Origin: Sulfuricurvum sp.
GTDB taxonomy: Bacteria > Campylobacterota > Campylobacteria > Campylobacterales > Sulfurimonadaceae
NCBI GenBank assembly: GCA_024635855.1
Contig: JAGXHZ010000034.1
Location: 1 to 10,612 of the forward strand
Direction of reading: 5' to 3'
Length of the DNA: 10,612 nt
The notes beneath the pieces are model-generated. The model did no database searches. It was given only the letters and a program-made list of their open reading frames with translations, and was not told where the DNA came from. The position numbers and the translations under genes are program-made. The number at the start of each line of letters is the position of its first letter. The stretch's first letter is position 1. This document shows positions 6,694 to 10,612 of the stretch, piece after piece.

Positions 6694-7968
6694 TTACGCC
6701 AAATTTTGGAGAGACTTTCTTTCCTTATCAAACTTTTCTAAAATCAAATCACAAACTTTTAATACTGAATCAGCATCTTCAAATTTTTTAGCTATAGATA
6801 GTGCATTGTCTTTATAACAATCATTATTTAATATTTCATTAACTGTATTTATAACATTTTTTACATTGTAATTTTCAGCTAATATCTCTTTAGCAACTCC
6901 TAAATTAACTGCCCTAATAGAGTTGTCAAACTGATCAAAAGCAACTGGTCTAATAATTTGTGGAATTCCTGCTTTTAATGTTTGGCTCGTTGAGCCTATT
7001 CCTCCATGATGAACAAACAGTGAAAGTTTTGGCAACAATTTACTAAAAGGTGCATAGTTTATATGCATTACATTTTTGGGTAAATTTGTCGGTATTTGTT
7101 CACTAAAATGGCTTAATAAAATAGCTTTAACTTCTAATTTTTTACAAGCTTCAATAGAGACTTTAAAAAAATCTTGTGCAGTTGCAGTTGCTGTTCCAGC
7201 TGAAAAACCGACTTTTGGAGAATCTGAGTTTAAAAAATCTAATATATCTTGTGAAAGGGTATTGTTTTCACCATTATCATATAGAGGAAAATCCACTAAA
7301 ACACTCTTTTCAAACCAATCACTTTGTGGTTTTGCAAACCATTTTGGAAATAATCCAATTACCAAACTTCCTTCATGAATCCAAGATTTAAAAATTCTAT
7401 TTATAGTATTTAATCCCAACTCTTTTCTTATTTTATTTAATGGTTTAGTAAAATTTGGCTCATAAAATAACTTATCCAATACCCACCAAGAAATATTTTT
7501 TATAAATAATGGTGTTTTAGCCTCTATCCAATTTGGCACTAATCTTGCAGGGTTAATATTTGATCTAAAAACAGAAGGAGAAAGATGAATAGTTACACAT
7601 GGAATATTGTGTGTCTCTTCTAGTAATCTTCCTGCAAATAGTAAAGAGCTACTTATTGAAATAGTGTTATCTTCTGAAATATCTTTTTTCATAGCTTGAT
7701 AATATATTGGACAAAGTCTCATAAACTCAGATGCTACCAATTTAAAAGATTTTACAGAATCACTATTATTGGAGGAACGAAACATCTTTTTATACTCTTC
7801 AATAGTTCCTATTTCAACAAATTTTATTTCATTGTTAGATATCAAAGATTTAAAAAAAGGATTTGCATATAAGATAACTTCGTACCCTTTTTTAATAAAC
7901 TCATTTGATAAAGCAATAAAAGGTAATACATCCCCATGACTACCAGCTGTTGTTATTAAAACTTTCAT
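6694..7968 (-). CDS. UDP-sugar-type glycosyltransferase (GT-B fold, UGT/MGT-like)
   Basis: A 424-residue cytoplasmic or membrane-associated glycosyltransferase that should transfer a sugar from a nucleotide donor to a lipid or small acceptor. The N-terminal Rossmann domain begins M-K-V-L-I-T-T-A-G-S-H-G-D-V-L-P-F with the family's G-S-x-G-D loop (residues 9-13). The C-terminal donor site has H320-H321-G322-G323-I324-G325-S326, then G334-I335-P336 and D345-Q346-F347-D348-N349, the classic H-x-G-G-x-G-T/S ... P ... D-Q-x-x-N pattern of UDP-glycosyltransferases, including sterol glucosyltransferases, RhlB rhamnosyltransferase and macrolide glycosyltransferases. The length is normal. The acceptor cannot be told from sequence. 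The gene is clearly more AT-rich than its neighbours (18 G/C of 60 at 7021-7080, against 26 of 60 at 8701-8760) and has no functional partners beside it, which suggests acquisition by transfer. The ATG start lacks a strong ribosome site. Confidence 0.9.
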   Translation of the reverse strand: MKVLITTAGSHGDVLPFIALSNEFIKKGYEVILYANPFFKSLISNNEIKFVEIGTIEEYKKMFRSSNNSDSVKSFKLVASEFMRLCPIYYQAMKKDISEDNTISISSSLLFAGRLLEETHNIPCVTIHLSPSVFRSNINPARLVPNWIEAKTPLFIKNISWWVLDKLFYEPNFTKPLNKIRKELGLNTINRIFKSWIHEGSLVIGLFPKWFAKPQSDWFEKSVLVDFPLYDNGENNTLSQDILDFLNSDSPKVGFSAGTATATAQDFFKVSIEACKKLEVKAILLSHFSEQIPTNLPKNVMHINYAPFSKLLPKLSLFVHHGGIGSTSQTLKAGIPQIIRPVAFDQFDNSIRAVNLGVAKEILAENYNVKNVINTVNEILNNDCYKDNALSIAKKFEDADSVLKVCDLILEKFDKERKSLQNLA

Positions 7969-8295
7969 TTACTTATACCACTTTTCTTAAAACTATAAGT
8001 TTAAGGTCATCAGAAATCACCTTAACGTCTTTAAAATTATACTGATATGTTTCACAGGTTTAGGAATGATAATCACTTACCAAGCCTATAAACTTTCTCT
8101 TGCATGTTATACTCATTTTCTATCACAATTTATTGCTTTTATTCTACAGGAAACTTCTTTGTTATATGATAAATATAATGAATTCCAATGGAATTTGTCC
8201 AGTGGAAAGGAAGGTATTATGGCTAACGCAGAGTTGGAACTTATTTAAATACTGAGGACTAATTTCCCACTTTCGCAGGAAGTAGAAGAAAGAGA
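7969..8295. other. 327-base AT-rich gap between glycosyltransferase and cytochrome genes
   Basis: The left part (7969-8041) holds the likely leader and promoter of the glycosyltransferase. The rest has no gene I can support: a 60-codon + strand frame at 8066-8248 has no ribosome site, odd composition and no recognisable motif. There is a perfect 7+7 inverted repeat AATTCCA-A-TGGAATT at 8181-8195. The compositional shift back to the background GC occurs roughly at 8210-8290. No terminator hairpin with a U-run was found for the cytochrome transcript. Confidence 0.5.
7990..8041 (-). promoter_or_regulatory. Promoter and hairpin leader of the glycosyltransferase gene
   Basis: On the - strand TATAAT is read at 8041-8036, giving a leader of about 60 bases. 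The leader contains two inverted repeats: TTAAGGT/ACCTTAA at 8001-8007 and 8019-8025 (7 bp, 11-base loop), and AAACT-ATA-AGTTT at 7990-8002; they share bases 8001-8002 and could form alternative structures. These may be operator sites or an RNA structure affecting translation. Confidence 0.35.
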
Positions 8296-8592
8296 TTATT
8301 TTTTCAACGTAGCAATATATTTAGCCAAAGCTTTCATATCCGCATCACTAAGTTTCACTGCTTGCCCTTTCATAACAGCTCCCATCCCTTTAGTATTACG
8401 GGTTCCCGCTTTATACCCTTTGAGAGCATCAAGAGTTTTTGCCTCTTTCCAGCTCGCAATTATCTCTGATTTTCCAAGTGCTTTTTTCTCTGCTTTAGCT
8501 CCATGACATGTTGCACACTTTTGGTACAGCGTTTTTCCATCCGCCGCACCCAATAGCATTGTTAATCCGAGTAATAGAAACAGTGTTTTCAT
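8296..8592 (-). CDS. Periplasmic monohaem cytochrome c553, copy A
   Basis: A 98-residue small class I cytochrome c. Residues 1 to about 17 are the signal peptide (cleavage near A16-A17-D18). The haem attachment motif is C26-A-T-C29-H30; the distal ligand is probably M74 in G-A-V-M-K-G-Q, with M70 as the alternative. The C-terminal helix D-M-K-A-L-A-K-Y-I completes the fold. It is expected to carry electrons in the periplasm between the cytochrome bc1 complex or a periplasmic oxidoreductase and a terminal oxidase; the specific partner is unknown. The ATG is preceded on its strand by AAAGGATTGAG. It lies 28 bases downstream of copy B and is about 75% identical to it (24 substitutions in 97 aligned residues by eye), so it is a tandem duplicate, probably in the same transcript. 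Confidence 0.93.
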   Translation of the reverse strand: MKTLFLLLGLTMLLGAADGKTLYQKCATCHGAKAEKKALGKSEIIASWKEAKTLDALKGYKAGTRNTKGMGAVMKGQAVKLSDADMKALAKYIATLKK

Positions 8593-8620
8593 CTCAATCC
8601 TTTTTCTAAATTGTACATCA

Positions 8621-8914
8621 TTATTTCAACGTTGCAATGTACTCTGAAAGAACTTTCATATCGCCATCGCTCAATGTTGCGGTTTGCCCTTTCATCAGCG
8701 CACCCATTCCTTTGGTATTACGCGTTCCAGCTTTATAGCCTTTAAGTGCGTCAAGAGTTTTATCGCTTTTCCATCCAGCAATTATTTCGGATTTTCCAAG
8801 AGCTGCTTTTTCACCTTTTTGACCGTGACATGCGGCGCATTTTTGAAACACTGCAGAACCGTCCGCAGCGTTTAACATGAGAGTAAGACCTAATAGTGCT
8901 AATAATGTTTTCAT
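8621..8914 (-). CDS. Periplasmic monohaem cytochrome c553, copy B
   Basis: A 97-residue protein, first of the tandem pair in transcription order. It has a signal peptide (residues 1 to about 17), a haem motif C26-A-A-C29-H30 and probable distal ligand M74 in G-A-L-M-K-G-Q. The block from about residue 52 to 72 (T-L-D-A-L-K-G-Y-K-A-G-T-R-N-T-K-G-M-G-A) is identical in both copies, whereas the residues after the signal peptide and around the C-terminal helix differ. The ribosome site AAAGGA lies seven bases before the ATG on its strand. No good -10 box lies in the 31 bases between the ATG and the upstream palindromic repeat, so transcription either starts within or beyond that repeat, or reads through from the 9026-9355 gene. 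Confidence 0.93.
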   Translation of the reverse strand: MKTLLALLGLTLMLNAADGSAVFQKCAACHGQKGEKAALGKSEIIAGWKSDKTLDALKGYKAGTRNTKGMGALMKGQTATLSDGDMKVLSEYIATLK

Positions 8915-8945
8915 AATTGAATCCTTTTGTATTTCTATTTTTAAC

Positions 8946-9010
8946 CCGTTCGCCCTGAGCTTGTCGAAGGGTAGTATTCATTCATGGTTCGACAAGCTCA
9001 CCACGAACGG
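8946..9010. repeat. 65-base palindromic dispersed-type repeat
   Basis: CCGTTCG (8946-8952) pairs with CGAACGG (9004-9010), and TGAGCTTGTCGAA (8956-8968) pairs with TTCGACAAGCTCA (8988-9000); three bases between the two stems are mismatched (CCC against CCA). The loop is 19 bases. The GC-rich, symmetric unit is unlike the AT-rich surroundings. From memory, sequences built on this 'TGAGCTTGTCGAA' core occur as intergenic repeats in many unrelated bacterial genomes, which would make this a REP/MITE-like element rather than a local hairpin. It lies between the haem-less gene and the cytochrome pair and could also affect stability or termination of that transcript. Confidence 0.8.
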
Positions 9011-9025
9011 AACTAAAATTTTTCA

Positions 9026-9355
9026 TTAACCACAACTCGGCACATTTCCCGAATCACTGCCGTATTCTTTAGCAAAATCACCGACATCTTGTAATTTCTC
9101 TTTCATGTCAGGATTAGTAAGTATAGGTAACGCTCTTGGGAATCTTTCTCCATATTCTTTGATAAATCCTTTTGCACCATCGGCAAAAAGTTCTTCCCAT
9201 TCGGCTACGGTATGCTCCGCCGCAAACTTCGTCCCATTCATCCCAAACGATGCTTTAAACGATTTTAGATAGGTTTTTTGACCTGTCTTAGCATCCGCAT
9301 GCGCCATTGACGCAACCAAAGCCATAGAGGCAACTAAAAGTAAAAACTTTTTCAT
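9026..9355 (-). CDS. Exported cytochrome-like protein lacking the haem motif
   Basis: A 109-residue protein. Residues 1-20 are a clear signal peptide ending A-H-A, cleaved before D21. The mature protein starts D-A-K-T-G-Q-K-T-Y-L-K-S, just as small class I cytochromes do (G-x-x-x-Y-x-x-x-C), but where C-x-x-C-H-G is expected it has F33-K34-A35-S36-F37-G38: both haem cysteines and the axial histidine are replaced. The rest (H48-T-V-A-E-W-E-E-L-F, G-F-I-K-E-Y, F-A-K-E-Y-G-S-D-S-G-N-V-P-S-C-G) has a single cysteine at C108. I infer a haem-free relative of a c-type cytochrome fold, or a convergent small periplasmic protein; I recall similar unnamed proteins in Campylobacterota but cannot confirm this here. 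The ATG has CAGGAG eight bases upstream on its strand. It sits 111 bases upstream of the c553 pair. Confidence 0.85.
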   Translation of the reverse strand: MKKFLLLVASMALVASMAHADAKTGQKTYLKSFKASFGMNGTKFAAEHTVAEWEELFADGAKGFIKEYGERFPRALPILTNPDMKEKLQDVGDFAKEYGSDSGNVPSCG

Positions 9356-9410
9356 CTCGAACTCCTGTTTTTAAAAGAGCCTCTTAAAGAGATTCTTTTT
9401 AGATATCAGC

Positions 9411-9416
9411 AGTATA
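9411..9416 (-). promoter_or_regulatory. -10 box for the haem-less cytochrome-like gene
   Basis: Read on the - strand this is TATACT preceded by a T-run (9417-9423), a pattern common in Campylobacterota promoters. The leader would be about 50 bases. It may drive the haem-less gene and possibly the two c553 genes behind it. Confidence 0.45.
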
Positions 9417-9447
9417 AAAAAAGATTGTGGAGGGATTGTGAAGAGGA

Positions 9448-9663
9448 TTAAAGGTTTTTAAATTTATCAATCAAAACAGAAATTTGTTTCTCTTGCTCAT
9501 AAAGAGCAAAACTTTTTCGAACATAGGCATGCAGAAGTGTTTTGAGATCATTGTTACCATCAATGTGAAAATCTTCGCTCATTTGTTTGGTGAGGAACTT
9601 CGCAAAATCCTCTTCAACGTCGATGTCATAACGTTTGGCATTGAGAGTGAGCGCAACGTTCAC
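9448..9663 (-). CDS. Small conserved-type protein of unknown function
   Basis: A 71-residue soluble protein with no signal peptide and no motif I recognise. It starts M-N-V-A-L-T-L-N-A-K-R-Y-D-I-D-V (a likely beta hairpin), followed by mostly helical, charged sequence. The start is GTG at 9661-9663, two bases after the stop of the upstream coiled-coil gene and just behind a GGGA ribosome-site-like stretch (9670-9672 on the + strand), so translation is probably coupled. The arrangement, two tiny cytoplasmic genes in one operon, suggests that the two proteins work together. No longer or ATG start fits the frame without overlapping the upstream gene. Confidence 0.72.
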   Translation of the reverse strand: MNVALTLNAKRYDIDVEEDFAKFLTKQMSEDFHIDGNNDLKTLLHAYVRKSFALYEQEKQISVLIDKFKNL

Positions 9664-9665
9664 AA

Positions 9666-9896
9666 TTATCCCAACAAGCTTTCGATTTTAGAAACGATAG
9701 CTTCGATCTCAATATCTTTTTCGAGTAATTCATTCTCAAGCTTAGCAAGCTCATCGTCTTTACCCTTGAGACTTGCTTGAAGCATTGCGATTTCTTCTTG
9801 AAGAACCTTGAGCTCATCATTTTCAGCAGCGTGTTTTTCAATCAATTGAGTTGTAAGAGCAGTAAGACGTTCTATCGGAGTGGGATTAAAAAGCAT
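9666..9896 (-). CDS. Small coiled-coil protein
   Basis: A 76-residue cytoplasmic protein. After a short N-terminal head (M-L-F-N-P-T-P-I-E-R-L), residues about 8-76 form an almost unbroken heptad pattern of Leu/Ile with Glu and Lys, broken only by K-G-K at 44-46, so a parallel or antiparallel coiled-coil dimer or hairpin is expected. In size and form it resembles ZapB-type cell-division coiled coils, but low-complexity coiled coils give misleading similarity and I do not assign that function. It is the first gene of the two-gene unit with 9448-9663. The ribosome site is weak (AAGGTT about six bases before the ATG on its strand). Confidence 0.78.
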   Translation of the reverse strand: MLFNPTPIERLTALTTQLIEKHAAENDELKVLQEEIAMLQASLKGKDDELAKLENELLEKDIEIEAIVSKIESLLG

Positions 9897-9924
9897 GATT
9901 AACCTTGAGTATAAATGTGTTGGC

Positions 9925-9930
9925 TATAAT
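9925..9930 (+). promoter_or_regulatory. TATAAT box directed towards the small lysine-rich gene
   Basis: A perfect -10 hexamer preceded by GTGTTGGC. If used, the leader to the ATG at 10032 is about 95 bases and contains the inverted repeat TAGTAT (9977-9982) / ATACTA (9993-9998). A nearer alternative start just before the ATG is possible from the weaker TACTAT-like sequence near 9994. Confidence 0.4.
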
Positions 9931-9933
9931 TCT

Positions 9934-9939
9934 ATCATA
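9934..9939 (-). promoter_or_regulatory. Possible -10 box for the coiled-coil gene pair
   Basis: Read on the - strand this is TATGAT, about 38 bases before the ATG at 9896; it overlaps the opposite-strand promoter region, so the two would be divergent and back to back. A second hexamer, TATACT (9913-9908 on the - strand), would give an almost leaderless message. Confidence 0.35.
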
Positions 9940-10031
9940 TTTTCCCATTACGAATGACCAAGAACAAGATATTTTCTAGTATTATCAGTTTGATACTATG
10001 GATATTAATAAATCCAAATAAAGGGGAAGTT

Positions 10032-10127
10032 ATGGCAAAAGGGCAAGATTCAAAAAAAGCAGTTAAAAAAGCACCAACAAAAACGTTAAAAGAAAAACGC
10101 ACTGACAAAAATACGAAAAAAAGTTAG
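10032..10127 (+). CDS. 31-residue lysine-rich small protein
   Basis: A short gene with ATG start and an excellent ribosome site AAGGGGAAG (10021-10029). The product M-A-K-G-Q-D-S-K-K-A-V-K-K-A-P-T-K-T-L-K ... has 11 Lys and one Arg in 31 residues, no hydrophobic segment and no cysteine; it should be soluble, very basic and disordered, and may touch nucleic acid or the ribosome. I recall similar 'MAKGQ...KKP.KTLKEKR' mini-proteins annotated as hypothetical in other proteobacteria, which argues that the gene is real, but this is memory, not a search. The gene is isolated, with its own promoter, between the divergent coiled-coil pair and uvrB. Confidence 0.72.
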   Translation: MAKGQDSKKAVKKAPTKTLKEKRTDKNTKKS

Positions 10128-10140
10128 TCATTAGGTATCT

Positions 10141-10176
10141 ATGAAAAAACGATAATTCAGCCTCTTGTTTTTTCAT
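10141..10176 (+). terminator. AT-rich hairpin after the lysine-rich gene
   Basis: ATGAAAAAAC (10141-10150) and GTTTTTTCAT (10167-10176) are exact reverse complements with a 16-base loop, starting 14 bases after the stop. The stem is weak in GC and the U-run lies within the stem, so it is a possible, not a classical, intrinsic terminator. Confidence 0.35.
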
Positions 10177-10283
10177 TACTTTAAAATTCAAATAAATGCT
10201 TTTTCTCAAAAACTTCATTCCAAAACACACCTTAACCAAGCATCTTATAATCAGTAATCCTCTTTAAGAAACAGCATTTGCGC

Positions 10284-10289
10284 TATAAT
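10284..10289 (+). promoter_or_regulatory. uvrB promoter -10 box
   Basis: TATAAT preceded by TTTGCGC, 33 bases before the TTG start of uvrB; the leader would be about 21 bases. The -35 region (around 10261) is only weakly similar to consensus. A second TATAAT at 10246-10251 is an alternative further upstream. Confidence 0.6.
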
Positions 10290-10316
10290 TCAACATATTT
10301 ATTCTAGGGTCATTCA

Positions 10317-10612
10317 TTGCCGATTTTTAAAGTTCATACCCCGTATCAGCCAGCTGGTGATCAGCCTGTTGCTATTGACGCACTTAGCTCTAGCATCAAA
10401 GATGGTCAACGCTATGTTACGCTAGAAGGTGTCACAGGTAGCGGGAAAACGTACACGATGGCGAAGGTTATTGAGAGCGTACAGCTGCCGACCATCATCA
10501 TGACCCATAACAAAACTCTTGCTGCGCAACTGTACAGTGAGTTTCGTTCATTTTTTCCTGATAATCACGTCGAGTATTTTGTGAGCTACTACGATTACTA
10601 TCAGCCCGAAGC
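10317..10612 (+). CDS. uvrB: Excinuclease ABC subunit B (5' part)
   Basis: The N-terminal 98 residues of UvrB, the helicase-like damage-verification subunit of nucleotide excision repair, which is loaded on DNA by UvrA and recruits UvrC. The sequence shows the conserved N-terminal Y10-Q-P-A-G-D-Q-P motif, Walker A G38-V-T-G-S-G-K44-T45, motif Ia [11 protein letters not shown] and the start of the beta-hairpin Y-Y-D-Y-Y-Q-P-E-A that inserts between DNA strands. The start is TTG at 10317-10319, with AGGG seven bases upstream; this gives the usual M-P-I-F-K-V beginning, and no ATG is near. The gene runs off the right edge. Confidence 0.97.
   Translation, partial: MPIFKVHTPYQPAGDQPVAIDALSSSIKDGQRYVTLEGVTGSGKTYTMAKVIESVQLPTIIMTHNKTLAAQLYSEFRSFFPDNHVEYFVSYYDYYQPE

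Noticed and set aside
8066..8248. 60-codon + strand frame in the gap left of the cytochromes
   Set aside because: No ribosome site before its ATG, no recognisable motif or signal peptide, and it lies in AT-rich DNA with a palindrome; a nine-codon internal frame at 8218 has GGAAGG upstream but is too short to support.
9371..9400. AAGAG/CTCTT repeats before the haem-less gene
   Set aside because: The overlapping short repeats allow only 5-bp stems with loops of one base; they lie in a leader and look like low-complexity sequence.
9484..9841. Frames overlapping the two tiny genes on both strands
   Set aside because: The retained frames have the coiled-coil pattern, adjoining stop and start and ribosome-site-like sequence; the overlapping ones have none of these.
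10141..10155. Mini-frame M-K-K-R-stop after the lysine-rich gene
   Set aside because: Four codons without a ribosome site; the sequence is the left arm of a hairpin.
1..10612. CRISPR array, tRNA, rRNA, transposase or toxin-antitoxin pair
   Set aside because: No regularly spaced direct repeats, no cloverleaf-like sequence, no DDE or HUH motifs were seen on either strand; the 71/76-aa pair lacks toxin or antitoxin hallmarks.

Overview
The window looks like a chromosomal segment of a Campylobacterota bacterium of the Sulfuricurvum/Sulfurimonas type. This is an inference from gene content: paired small c553-type cytochromes, two-component pairs with 'D-V/I-N-V-P' receivers, compact -10-only promoters with weak -35 boxes, frequent TTG starts, and moderate-to-low GC. 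No search was run, so the genus is a guess.

Left part (1-6632, + strand). The 3' end of an NhaC-family Na+/H+ antiporter is followed by a 213-base gap holding a long near-perfect inverted repeat. Next is a lipoprotein that joins an N-terminal beta-type domain to a C-terminal DUF2202 ferritin-like domain. Then comes a compact signalling block: response regulator 1 and histidine kinase 1 (overlapping), a small secreted N/Q/M-rich protein, a TSP3-repeat/beta-barrel outer-membrane protein, response regulator 2 and histidine kinase 2 (overlapping). Two complete OmpR-type two-component systems thus bracket two exported proteins, which suggests an envelope-sensing unit, though the stimulus is unknown.

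Middle (6633-8295). A convergently oriented, visibly AT-rich glycosyltransferase (UGT/MGT type) lies on the - strand with a 327-base upstream gap that holds a promoter-like hexamer and small hairpins. Composition and isolation suggest horizontal acquisition.

Right part (8296-9896, - strand). Reading leftwards from 9896: a 76-aa coiled-coil protein and a 71-aa protein (two bases apart, probably co-translated); an exported protein that keeps cytochrome-like features but has lost the CXXCH haem site; a 65-base palindromic intergenic repeat; and two tandem, about 75% identical, monohaem c553 cytochromes.

Right edge (9897-10612, + strand). A 31-codon lysine-rich small protein gene with a strong ribosome site is followed by the start of uvrB (TTG start, clear TATAAT promoter), cut by the window end.

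The least conventional items are the haem-less cytochrome-like protein, the double two-component/secreted protein block, the two intergenic inverted-repeat elements and the small lysine-rich protein. Nothing in the window is, on sequence alone, proof of a new defence or mobile system.
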